From Streptomyces sp. NBRC 110028 (GTDB lineage Bacteria; Actinomycetota; Actinomycetes; Streptomycetales; Streptomycetaceae), in the NCBI RefSeq assembly GCF_001417735.1, contig NZ_BBUZ01000028.1, forward strand, positions 248,001-312,000: a stretch of DNA of 64,000 nucleotides, given 5' to 3'. Below, one piece after another: positions 27,415-35,554 of the stretch (position 1 is the first letter of the stretch; every line of letters begins with the position of its first letter). The position numbers and the translations under genes were made by a program. Below the pieces are notes generated by a model. It did no database searches and was not told where the DNA came from. It saw nothing but the letters and a program-made list of their open reading frames with translations.

Positions 27415-29340
27415 ATGTCTGCCGAGTCGGTCTTCCCACAGCTCGAGGCCCTGCTGCCGCATGTGCAGAAGCCCATCCAATACGTAGGCGGTGAGCTGAA
27501 TTCCACCGTCAAGGATTGGAACTCCTGCGACGTCCGCTGGGCGCTCATGTACCCGGACGCCTACGAGGTCGGGCTGCCCAACCAGGGCGTCATGATCCTC
27601 TACGAGGTGCTCAACGAGCGCGAGGGCGTGCTCGCCGAGCGCACGTACAGCGTCTGGCCGGACCTCGAAGAGCTGATGCGCGAGCACAAGGTGCCGCAGT
27701 TCACCGTGGACGCGCACCGGCCCGTCGGGGCCTTCGACGTCTTCGGCGTCTCCTTCTCGACCGAGCTGGGCTACACCAACCTGCTCACCGCGCTGGACCT
27801 CGCCGGTATCCCGCTGGACGCCGCCGACCGCACCGTCGACCACCCGGTCGTCGTCGCGGGCGGCCACGCCGCGTTCAACCCGGAGCCGATCGCGGACTTC
27901 ATCGACTGCGCGGTGATCGGCGACGGTGAGCAGGCCGTCCTGGAGATGACCGAGATCATCCGCGCCTGGAAGGCCGAGGGACGCCCGGGCGGCCGCGACG
28001 AACTGCTCTTCCGCCTCGCCCGCACCGGCAGCATCTACGTGCCGAAGTTCTACGACGTGGAGTACCTGGCCGACGGCCGGATCTCCCGCGTCGTGCCGAA
28101 CCGCTCGGGCGTGCCGTGGCGCGTCTCCAAGCACACCGTCATGGACCTCGACGAGTGGCCGTATCCGAAGCAGCCGCTGGTGCCGCTCGCCGAGACCGTG
28201 CACGAGCGGATGTCGGTGGAGATCTTCCGCGGCTGCACCCGCGGCTGCCGCTTCTGCCAGGCGGGCATGATCACCCGCCCGGTGCGCGAGCGCTCCATCA
28301 CCGGCATCGGTGAGATGGTCGATCGCGGCCTCAAGAACACCGGTTTCGAGGAGGTCGGCCTGCTGTCGCTGTCCTCCGCCGACCACACCGAGATCGGCGA
28401 CATCGCCAAGGGCCTCGCCGACCGGTACGAGGAAGACAAGATCGGCCTGTCCCTCCCGTCGACCCGGGTGGACGCCTTCAACATCGACCTGGCCAACGAG
28501 CTGACCCGCAACGGCCGCCGTTCGGGCCTCACCTTCGCCCCCGAGGGCGGCTCCGAGCGCATCCGCAAGGTCATCAACAAGATGGTCTCGGAAGAGGACC
28601 TGATCCGTACGGTGTCCACCGCGTACGGCAACGGCTGGCGGCAGGTGAAGCTGTACTTCATGTGCGGTCTGCCCACCGAGACCGACGACGACGTGCTCCA
28701 GATCGCCGACATGGCGACCAAGGTGATCGCCAAGGGCCGTGAGGTGTCCGGCAAGAACGACATCCGCTGCACCGTCTCGATCGGCGGCTTCGTCCCCAAG
28801 CCGCACACCCCGTTCCAGTGGGCGCCGCAGCTCAGCGCCGAGGACACCGACGCCCGGCTGGAGAAGCTGCGCGAGAAGATCCGCGGCGACAAGAAGTACG
28901 GCCGCTCGATCGGCTTCCGCTACCACGACGGCAAGCCCGGCATCGTCGAGGGCCTGCTCTCGCGCGGCGACCGCCGGGTCGGCGCCGTCATCCGCGCCGT
29001 CTACGAGGACGGCGGCCGCTTCGACGGCTGGCGCGAGCACTTCTCCTACGACCGCTGGATGGAGTGCGCCGAGCGCACCCTGCCCGACTTCGGTCTCGAC
29101 GTCGACTGGTACACCACCCGCGAGCGCACCTACGAGGAGGTCCTGCCCTGGGACCACCTCGACTCCGGTCTCGACAAGGACTGGCTGTGGGAGGACTGGC
29201 AGGACGCGCTCGACGAGACCGAGGTCGAGGACTGCCGCTGGACCCCGTGCTTCGACTGCGGTGTCTGTCCGCAGATGGACACGTCCATCCAGATCGGCCC
29301 CACCGGCCGCAAGCTGCTGCCGCTGTCGGTCGTGCAGTAG
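27415..29340 (+). CDS. B12-binding radical SAM protein (TIGR03960 family)
   Basis: The 641-residue product has a cobalamin-binding-like N-terminal half (YPDAYEVGLPNQGVMILYEVLNERE, VVVAGGHAAFNPEPIADFIDCAVIGDGE). The radical SAM core carries the CxxxCxxC cluster motif GCTRGCRFCQAG (about 274-281), then LSSADHTEIGDI and TFAPEGGSERIRKVINK. It ends with a Cys-rich segment (WTPCFDCGVCPQMD). Members of this family are found next to a DUF2344 protein and rne/rplU/obg in actinobacteria, as here; the substrate is not known to me. ATG 27415 is chosen because it gives the usual start (SAESVFPQLEALL); in-frame codons upstream are unlikely to be translated. Confidence 0.85.
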   Translation: MSAESVFPQLEALLPHVQKPIQYVGGELNSTVKDWNSCDVRWALMYPDAYEVGLPNQGVMILYEVLNEREGVLAERTYSVWPDLEELMREHKVPQFTVDAHRPVGAFDVFGVSFSTELGYTNLLTALDLAGIPLDAADRTVDHPVVVAGGHAAFNPEPIADFIDCAVIGDGEQAVLEMTEIIRAWKAEGRPGGRDELLFRLARTGSIYVPKFYDVEYLADGRISRVVPNRSGVPWRVSKHTVMDLDEWPYPKQPLVPLAETVHERMSVEIFRGCTRGCRFCQAGMITRPVRERSITGIGEMVDRGLKNTGFEEVGLLSLSSADHTEIGDIAKGLADRYEEDKIGLSLPSTRVDAFNIDLANELTRNGRRSGLTFAPEGGSERIRKVINKMVSEEDLIRTVSTAYGNGWRQVKLYFMCGLPTETDDDVLQIADMATKVIAKGREVSGKNDIRCTVSIGGFVPKPHTPFQWAPQLSAEDTDARLEKLREKIRGDKKYGRSIGFRYHDGKPGIVEGLLSRGDRRVGAVIRAVYEDGGRFDGWREHFSYDRWMECAERTLPDFGLDVDWYTTRERTYEEVLPWDHLDSGLDKDWLWEDWQDALDETEVEDCRWTPCFDCGVCPQMDTSIQIGPTGRKLLPLSVVQ

Positions 29341-29378
29341 CCCTCGGGCAACCGGCCGGTCACAAAGTACGCTGGAAG

Positions 29379-29405
29379 GCGCACGGGCCGCACAGGCCCG
29401 TGCGC
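29379..29405 (+). terminator. Perfect 11-bp hairpin between the radical SAM gene and the DUF2344 gene
   Basis: GCGCACGGGCC (29379-29389) pairs with GGCCCGTGCGC (29395-29405) around GCACA. It could terminate the upstream gene. However, a possible -10 box, TACGCT (29368-29373), lies just before it, so a transcript starting there would carry this hairpin at its very 5' end. Confidence 0.55.
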
Positions 29406-29448
29406 GACAAGCGAAGAGACACCAGAAGAAGCAACAAGGAGCAGTCCC

Positions 29449-30270
29449 CTGGGCAAGCGACAGCCCGAAGGCCCGCCGCCCGCACCCGCGGTGCAGCGCA
29501 TCCGTTTGCGTTACACCAAGCGCGGCCGCCTCCGGTTCACCAGCCACCGCGACTTCCAGCGCGCCTTCGAGCGGGCGCTGCGCCGCGCCGAGGTGCCCAT
29601 GGCGTACTCGGCGGGCTTCACCCCGCACCCCAAGGTGTCGTACGCCAATGCCGCCCCTACTGGCACCGGCAGTGAGGCCGAGTACCTGGAGATCCAGCTC
29701 ACCGAGGTACGGGACCCCGAGACGCTGCGCGGGCTGCTCGACGAGTCGATGCCCTCCGGGCTCGACATCATCGACGCCGTCGAGGCCCGCACCTCCGGGC
29801 TCGCCGACCGGCTCCAGGCGTCCGTGTGGGAGATCCGGCTCGACCGGGTCGCCCCGGCGGAGGCCGAACGGGCCGTGGCCGCCTTCCTGGAGGCCGAGAC
29901 CGTCGAGGTCGAGCGCCGGACGAAAAACGGCATGCGCACCTTCGACGCCCGGGCCGCGGTGGCCCGCCTGGAAGCGGTCGCAGGTCGGGGCGATAGGCCA
30001 GGCGACGATGGCTGTGCGATACTGCGGCTGGTAGTACGGCATCTGACACCTGCCGTGCGACCCGACGACGTCCTGTCCGGTCTCCGCGCTACGGCCGACC
30101 TGGCGCCGCCGGTCCCCGCAGCGGTGACCAGGCTGGCGCAGGGGCTGCTCGATGAGGAGTCCGGCACGGTGACCGACCCGCTCGCGCCCGATCGCGAGGC
30201 AGTTCAGGCCGCCCCACCCACGGCCGCCGAGCTGACCGCCGCGATGGCGGCGCCGGAAGGTTCCGCGTAA
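29449..30270 (+). CDS. DUF2344 / TIGR03936 protein, probable CTG start
   Basis: The core begins RIRLRYTKRGRLRFTSHRDFQRAFERALRRAEVPMAYSAGFTPHPKVS, the hallmark of the DUF2344 (TIGR03936) family that accompanies the TIGR03960 radical SAM protein; a joint RNA- or protein-modifying role has been guessed but I know no proof. The frame reads G-K-R-Q-P-E-G-P-P-P-A-P-A-V-Q before the core, the usual family start. The codon in the start position at 29449 is CTG, seven bases after AGGAG (29437-29441). The only in-frame alternative, GTG 29491, has no Shine-Dalgarno and would remove 14 residues. I therefore infer a CTG start, giving 273 residues. The region beyond 240 is Ala-rich. Confidence 0.8.
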   Translation: MGKRQPEGPPPAPAVQRIRLRYTKRGRLRFTSHRDFQRAFERALRRAEVPMAYSAGFTPHPKVSYANAAPTGTGSEAEYLEIQLTEVRDPETLRGLLDESMPSGLDIIDAVEARTSGLADRLQASVWEIRLDRVAPAEAERAVAAFLEAETVEVERRTKNGMRTFDARAAVARLEAVAGRGDRPGDDGCAILRLVVRHLTPAVRPDDVLSGLRATADLAPPVPAAVTRLAQGLLDEESGTVTDPLAPDREAVQAAPPTAAELTAAMAAPEGSA

Positions 30271-30493
30271 GGACCGCCGTCGATGCGCCGCCCAGGCACT
30301 TGGGAGCCACCCGGGTCCGGCAGGCGCACTGACCAGGAGACTTTCGCCGGTCCCGGCCCTGAAAACCGGCCCGGCGAGCGATACGACAGCTCCCGTGCGG
30401 CGCCCGCGCCCCGGACGGCGGACACCGCGCAGCGCGCGGGGCCCGGCCGGAAACAGGCGCGGCGCCCGGGAGCGTGACGGGAGAACCGCCCGC

Positions 30494-33400
30494 ATGCTCG
30501 AGCCCATTGAGCCGACCGAACCCATCCAGCCCCAGGGACAGGCCGCGCCGCGCGCCGCCGCCTCCGGGGATCCGACCTCGCCCAGTGACACCCTGCCGCC
30601 GCGCCGCCGCCGCGCGGCCTCCCGGCCCGCCGGCCCTCCGGTGGGCACCGTGGGTGACGCCGAGGTGACCACACCCGCCGTACCGGCCATACCGGCCGAG
30701 TCGATCGCCGCCGGCGCCGCCATGGTCGCCGGGGAGGCGTCCGACGGTGACACCGGTTCCGCCGCTCCGCCCGCCCGTTCGCGCCGCCGTGCGACGCGCA
30801 AGACGGCCGCACCGGCGGGTGCGCCGGAGGCCGCGGAGACCGTGGTCCCGGCGGACGCGCCCCGGGCCGCCGAGCCCGCCGGGGCCCCGGCCGCCGATCC
30901 GGAGCCCGCCGCCGAGCCCGCTCCGCCCGCCCGTACCCGCCGCCGGGCCACCCGTAAGGCGACCGCCCCGGCCGGAGCGCCGGAGACCGCCGAGACGGTG
31001 GTGCCGGCGGAGGAGCCCGTCGCCGCGGCACCGGCCGAGGCCGCCGCGCCCGTCGAGGCCGCGGCCGAGCCCGCCCCGGCGCCCCGTACCCGCCGCCGGG
31101 CGACGCGCAAGGCCGCCGCTCCGGAGGGTGCCCCGCAGGCGGAGCCCGCCGACGTGGACGCGTCGTCTGCGGCGGCCGCTGGTGGCAGTGGCGACGAGGA
31201 CACCGCCCCAGCTGCAGTCGCAGCCGACGCCCCGGCCGACGAGGCGCCCCGTGGCCGTACGCGCCGCCGGGCCGCCCGTAAGGCGGCTGCCCCGGCCGGT
31301 GTGCCGCAGGCCGCCGACGACGAGCCGAGCGCCGGGGAGACCGCCCCGGCCGAGCCCGCGGCCGCCGAGGCCGAGGCCTCCGCGGAGGCCGCTCCGGCGC
31401 CGCGCACCCGCCGCCGGGCCACCCGTAGGACGACCACCGCCGTGGCCGAGGCCGCCGCCCCGGACGAGGCCGCCGACCAGCCCGCCGAGGCCGCTGCGGC
31501 GACCCCCGAGGCCCCGGCCGCGGAGGAGAGCGCCGAGGAGCCGCGCGCCCGTACCCGCCGCCGTGCCACGCGCAAGACGGCCGCCGCCGCCGAGGAGCAG
31601 CCCGAGCCGCGGGCCGCCGAGGCCGAGCCGGAGCCCGCGCCGCGCGGTGGCCGCCGCCGCGCCGTGCGCCCGCCGACAGCGGTCTTCCAGGCACCGGTCT
31701 TCACCGAGCCGGTCTTCCAGACCCCGGAGAGCGCCGCCGCCGAGGCCGCCGCGTCCGCCCTGGAGGAGGCTGCCGAGGCCGACGAGGCCGACGAGACCGA
31801 CGAGACCGCGGCCCAGGACAAGACGGCGGCCGCCGAGCCGGTGGCCCCCGCCGCGGGCCGTCGCCGCCGTCGCCGCCGGGGCGAGCCCGCCGAGGAGCAG
31901 CGCCCGGCGGAGGCCGAGGAGCGCGCCGCCGTCGAGGACGCCGAGCAGGACGTCCGCGCGGCCGACCGTGAGCAGGGCGACGAGGAGTCGGGCGACCGCC
32001 CGGCCCGTCGCCGTCGCCGGGGCGGCCGTCGCCGCCGCCGGGGCGAGGCCGCCGACGCCGAGGGTGCCGAGGGCCGTTCCGAGGGCGAGGACGGCGAGGC
32101 TTTCGAGGACGAGGCGCAGGCCGAGGGCGAGACCGGCGAGGAGCAGGGCGCCGACGAAGAGGGCGCCGAGGCCGGTGAGTCCGCCGGTGGCGGCTCCAGC
32201 AGCAGCCGTCGCCGTCGTCGTCGCCGCCGTCGCAGCGGGGACTCCGCCGAGGCGGAGTCGGGCGGTGACGACCCGGAGCGTACGGTCGTCAAGGTCCGGG
32301 AGCCTCGGGAACGGCGTGGGAAGGATGCCGAGACCAGCTCCGACGAGGTGCAGTCGATCAAGGGGTCGACGCGTCTGGAGGCCAAGAAGCAGCGCCGCCG
32401 CGAGGGCCGTGAGCAGGGCCGCCGCCGGGTGCCGATCATCACCGAGGCCGAGTTCCTGGCCCGCCGCGAGGCGGTCGAGCGGGTGATGGTCGTCCGGCAG
32501 AACGGCGAGCGCACCCAGATCGGCGTGCTGGAGGACAACGTCCTCGTCGAGCACTTCGTCAACAAGGAGCAGGCCACCAGCTACGTCGGCAACGTCTACC
32601 TGGGCAAGGTCCAGAACGTGCTGCCGTCGATGGAGGCCGCCTTCGTCGACATCGGCAAGGGCCGCAACGCCGTGCTGTACGCGGGTGAGGTCAACTTCGA
32701 GGCGCTGGGGCTGTCCAACGGGCCGCGCCGCATCGAGACCGCGCTGAAGTCCGGGCAGTCCGTGCTCGTGCAGGTCACCAAGGACCCGATCGGTCACAAG
32801 GGCGCCCGGCTCACCAGCCAGGTCTCCCTGCCCGGCCGCTACCTGGTGTACGTCCCCGAGGGTTCCATGACGGGCATCAGCCGCAAGCTGCCCGACACCG
32901 AGCGCGCCCGGCTGAAGCAGATCCTCAAGAAGATCGTCCCCGAGGACGCGGGCGTGATCGTCCGCACCGCCGCCGAGGGCGCGAGCGAGGACGAGCTGGC
33001 CCGCGATGTCCAGCGGCTGCAGGCGCAGTGGGAGGAGATCAAGAAGAAGGCGAAGAGCGGCAACGCGCCGACGCTCCTCTACGGGGAGCCGGACATGACC
33101 GTCCGGGTCGTCCGCGACATCTTCAACGAGGACTTCTCCAAGGTCATCGTGAGTGGTGAGGACGCCTGGCAGACCATCCACGGCTATGTCTCGCACGTCG
33201 CGCCCGACCTCGCCGACCGGCTGCAGAAGTGGAACTCGGACGTCGACGTCTTCGCCACGTACCGGATCGACGAGCAGCTGATGAAGGCGCTGGACCGCAA
33301 GGTCTGGCTGCCCAGCGGCGGCTCGCTGGTGATCGACCGGACCGAGGCGATGGTCGTGGTCGACGTCAACACCGGCAAGTTCACCGGCCAGGGCGGCAAC

Positions 33401-34570
33401 CTGGAGGAGACGGTCACCAGGAACAACCTGGAGGCGGCCGAGGAGATCGTGCGCCAGCTGCGGCTGCGCGACCTCGGCGGCATCATCGTGATCGACTTCA
33501 TCGACATGGTGCTGGAGTCCAACCGCGATCTGGTGCTGCGGCGGCTGCTGGAGTGCCTGGGCCGCGACCGTACGAAGCACCAGGTGGCGGAGGTCACCTC
33601 GCTGGGCCTGGTCCAGATGACCCGTAAGCGGGTCGGCCAGGGCCTGCTGGAGTCGTTCTCCGAGTCCTGTGTCCACTGCAACGGCCGCGGCGTGATCGTC
33701 CACATGGACCAGCCGACGGTGGCCGGCGGCGGTGGCGGCGGCAAGCGCAAGAAGAAGAAGGGCGGCGGCCAGCAGGCGCCCGCGCCGGAGGAGACCTCCG
33801 TGGCCGACGCCGAGACGGTCGTCGAGGCCGCCGAGGAGATCGCGGCGGAGATCGCCGAGCCGAAGGCGCTGCCGGAGCCGGTCTTCGCGGCCGACGAGGA
33901 GCTGTACAGCAGCGCCGCCGAGGCCGAGGCCGCCGCGGGCCGCGGACGGACCCGGCGCCGGGCGACGCGCAAGGTGTCCGCCCCGGCCGGCGCCCCGAAG
34001 AGCGCCGAGCAGCCGCAGGCCGTGGTCGTCGTCGCGGACGAGCCGAAGCCGGAGGCGGCCGCCGAGGCGCCCGAGGCCGCCGCTCCCGCCCCCGAGCCGG
34101 AGACGGCCGGGCCGGAGGCCGCCGAGGAGGCCGCTCCCGCGCCGCGTGCGCGCCGCCGGGCGACCCGTAAGGTGTCCGCTCCGGCGGGCTCGCCGACAGG
34201 CTCCGAGGACGCCGCCGTGGTGGTCGTCAGCGCTCCCGCCACCGAGCCGAAGCCGGAGGCCGACGAGCCGGCGGACGGCGAGAAGCCGGACGGTGGCGAG
34301 GCTGCGGACGGTGGCGAGGCGGCGGACGGCGAGGCCAAGGCACCGGCGAAGAAGGCGGCCCGTAAGACGGCCAAGAAGGCGCCGGCGAAGAAGACGGCCG
34401 CCAAGAAGACCGCCGCGAAGAAGACCGCGTCGAAGACGACCGCGGCCAAGAAGACGACCGCGAAGAAGACGACGGCGAAGAAGACGACCGCCAAGAAGAC
34501 GGCGTCGAAGAAGACCGCGGCGGCGGAGCAGCAGACGCCGCAGTCGGTCTCGGCCGCCGCCGACGACTGA
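30494..34570 (+). CDS. rne: RNase E/G family ribonuclease with large repeat-rich arms
   Basis: Endoribonuclease central to mRNA decay and rRNA processing. The 1358-residue product has its catalytic core in the middle. RVPIITEAEFLARREAVERVMVV starts it (about 643), an S1-type segment SYVGNVYLGKVQ follows (about 697), then the metal-binding Asp in VVVDVNTGKF (about 956) and VIDFIDM (about 1000), and the Zn-link CVHCNGRG (about 1058). Streptomyces RNase ES is known to have its core flanked by scaffold arms on both sides. Here the N-terminal arm of about 600 residues carries about six copies of an R-RRRATRK-x(3)-APAGAP unit in Ala/Glu-rich sequence plus Arg-rich runs. The C-terminal arm has two further copies and a KKTAAKKTA tail like histone H1. 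ATG 30494 has a distant GGGAG. Confidence 0.93.
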   Translation: MLEPIEPTEPIQPQGQAAPRAAASGDPTSPSDTLPPRRRRAASRPAGPPVGTVGDAEVTTPAVPAIPAESIAAGAAMVAGEASDGDTGSAAPPARSRRRATRKTAAPAGAPEAAETVVPADAPRAAEPAGAPAADPEPAAEPAPPARTRRRATRKATAPAGAPETAETVVPAEEPVAAAPAEAAAPVEAAAEPAPAPRTRRRATRKAAAPEGAPQAEPADVDASSAAAAGGSGDEDTAPAAVAADAPADEAPRGRTRRRAARKAAAPAGVPQAADDEPSAGETAPAEPAAAEAEASAEAAPAPRTRRRATRRTTTAVAEAAAPDEAADQPAEAAAATPEAPAAEESAEEPRARTRRRATRKTAAAAEEQPEPRAAEAEPEPAPRGGRRRAVRPPTAVFQAPVFTEPVFQTPESAAAEAAASALEEAAEADEADETDETAAQDKTAAAEPVAPAAGRRRRRRRGEPAEEQRPAEAEERAAVEDAEQDVRAADREQGDEESGDRPARRRRRGGRRRRRGEAADAEGAEGRSEGEDGEAFEDEAQAEGETGEEQGADEEGAEAGESAGGGSSSSRRRRRRRRRSGDSAEAESGGDDPERTVVKVREPRERRGKDAETSSDEVQSIKGSTRLEAKKQRRREGREQGRRRVPIITEAEFLARREAVERVMVVRQNGERTQIGVLEDNVLVEHFVNKEQATSYVGNVYLGKVQNVLPSMEAAFVDIGKGRNAVLYAGEVNFEALGLSNGPRRIETALKSGQSVLVQVTKDPIGHKGARLTSQVSLPGRYLVYVPEGSMTGISRKLPDTERARLKQILKKIVPEDAGVIVRTAAEGASEDELARDVQRLQAQWEEIKKKAKSGNAPTLLYGEPDMTVRVVRDIFNEDFSKVIVSGEDAWQTIHGYVSHVAPDLADRLQKWNSDVDVFATYRIDEQLMKALDRKVWLPSGGSLVIDRTEAMVVVDVNTGKFTGQGGNLEETVTRNNLEAAEEIVRQLRLRDLGGIIVIDFIDMVLESNRDLVLRRLLECLGRDRTKHQVAEVTSLGLVQMTRKRVGQGLLESFSESCVHCNGRGVIVHMDQPTVAGGGGGGKRKKKKGGGQQAPAPEETSVADAETVVEAAEEIAAEIAEPKALPEPVFAADEELYSSAAEAEAAAGRGRTRRRATRKVSAPAGAPKSAEQPQAVVVVADEPKPEAAAEAPEAAAPAPEPETAGPEAAEEAAPAPRARRRATRKVSAPAGSPTGSEDAAVVVVSAPATEPKPEADEPADGEKPDGGEAADGGEAADGEAKAPAKKAARKTAKKAPAKKTAAKKTAAKKTASKTTAAKKTTAKKTTAKKTTAKKTASKKTAAAEQQTPQSVSAAADD

Positions 34571-34587
34571 GGGGGACGGTCATCAGT

Positions 34588-34625
34588 CCGGAGGGCACCT
34601 GCGCAGGTGCGTAGGTGCCCTCCGG
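34588..34625 (+). terminator. rne terminator
   Basis: CCGGAGGGCACCT (34588-34600) and AGGTGCCCTCCGG (34613-34625) form a perfect 13-bp stem 17 bases after the rne stop; the loop (gcgcaggtgcgt) contains a further partial repeat. This separates rne from the ribosomal protein genes. Confidence 0.85.
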
Positions 34626-34823
34626 GCTCTGGTAGCCTTGACCCTCGGCGTCTTACGCCAAGCCCCTGAGCACATCCCTCCCGTTCCGCGGGAGAGGCCG
34701 CTCGGCCGGTGCTGAACCGCGAGATATCACTCGGGGAATCACTCGGTTGTCATGACCTTCGTGGGGTCATGTGGAGCGGCTGGCATCAGAGGTCCCGTTT
34801 ACTAGCGAGAGAGTGAGAACCGC

Positions 34824-35144
34824 GTGTACGCAATCGTGCGCACCGGCGGCCGCCAGCAGAAGGTAGCCGTGGGCGATGTCATCGAGGTCGACCGGATCGG
34901 CACCAGCAAGGTCGGCGACACCGTCGAGCTCTCGACTCTGCTCGTTGTCGACGGCGATGCCGTCACCAGCGATCCGTGGGTCCTGGCCGGTGTGAAGGTT
35001 CGCGCCGAGGTCGTTGACCACCACAAGGGTGCCAAGATCGACATCCTGAAGTACAAGAACAAGACCGGTTACCGGAAGCGGATCGGCCACCGCCAGCTGC
35101 ACACCGCGCTGAAGATCACCGGCATCGACTCGGCTGCGAAGTAA
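34824..35144 (+). CDS. rplU: 50S ribosomal protein L21
   Basis: The 106-residue product is a complete bL21: it starts YAIVRTGGRQQKVAVGDVIEVDRI and ends with the rRNA-binding basic part YKNKTGYRKRIGHRQLHTALKITGI. GTG start; the 250-bp gap from rne suggests a long leader, with TAGCCT at about 34632-34637 as a possible -10. rpmA follows 14 bases after its stop. This is the conserved rplU-rpmA-obg order. Confidence 0.97.
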   Translation: MYAIVRTGGRQQKVAVGDVIEVDRIGTSKVGDTVELSTLLVVDGDAVTSDPWVLAGVKVRAEVVDHHKGAKIDILKYKNKTGYRKRIGHRQLHTALKITGIDSAAK

Positions 35145-35158
35145 GGGACTGAGGAGAC

Positions 35159-35416
35159 ATGGCACACAAGAAGGGCGCATCGTCCACTCGGAACGGTCGC
35201 GACTCCAACGCCCAGCGGCTCGGGGTCAAGCGCTTCGGCGGCCAGGCCGTCAACGCGGGTGAGATCCTCGTCCGCCAGCGCGGCACGCACTTCCACCCGG
35301 GCACGGGCGTCGGCCGCGGCGGCGACGACACGCTGTTCGCGCTGGCCGCCGGTGCGGTGCAGTTCGGCACCCACCGTGGCCGCAAGGTCGTGAACATCGT
35401 TCCGGTCGCCGAGTAA
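35159..35416 (+). CDS. rpmA: 50S ribosomal protein L27
   Basis: The 85-residue product reads AHKKGASSTRNGRDSNAQRLGVKRFGGQAVNAGEILVRQRGT, the standard bL27 N-terminus that reaches the peptidyl-transferase centre. There is no N-terminal cleavable extension of the Firmicutes type. GGAG lies 7 nt before the ATG. Confidence 0.98.
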   Translation: MAHKKGASSTRNGRDSNAQRLGVKRFGGQAVNAGEILVRQRGTHFHPGTGVGRGGDDTLFALAAGAVQFGTHRGRKVVNIVPVAE

Positions 35417-35448
35417 TTCCGGCACCGGCACGACGCCACACACCTTTC

Positions 35449-35498
35449 CGAGGGCGGACCGCTCTTTCCCGTGACGGGGAAGCGGGTCCGCCCTCGGC
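35449..35498 (+). terminator. Hairpin between rpmA and obg
   Basis: CCGAGGGCGGAC (35449-35460) and GTCCGCCCTCGG (35487-35498) are perfect 12-bp arms around a 26-nt loop. It may end most rplU-rpmA transcripts and so lower obg expression relative to the ribosomal proteins. Confidence 0.75.
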
Positions 35499-35554
35499 GC
35501 GTTATCCCGGTAACGACGACACACCGATCCCGTACGCAACTGGAGGCACCCGTC

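Noticed and set aside
27400..32577. Very long open frame of 1725 codons on the minus strand over rne and the radical SAM gene
   Set aside because: It lies opposite genes with clear family matches, is Ser/Ala/Arg-rich of the kind produced by reading GC-rich codons backwards, and shows no domain or start signal.
30774..34560. CRISPR-like or DNA-level repeat array inside rne
   Set aside because: The repeats are at protein level (RRRATRK units) with variable spacing and codons; no uniform repeat-spacer layout.
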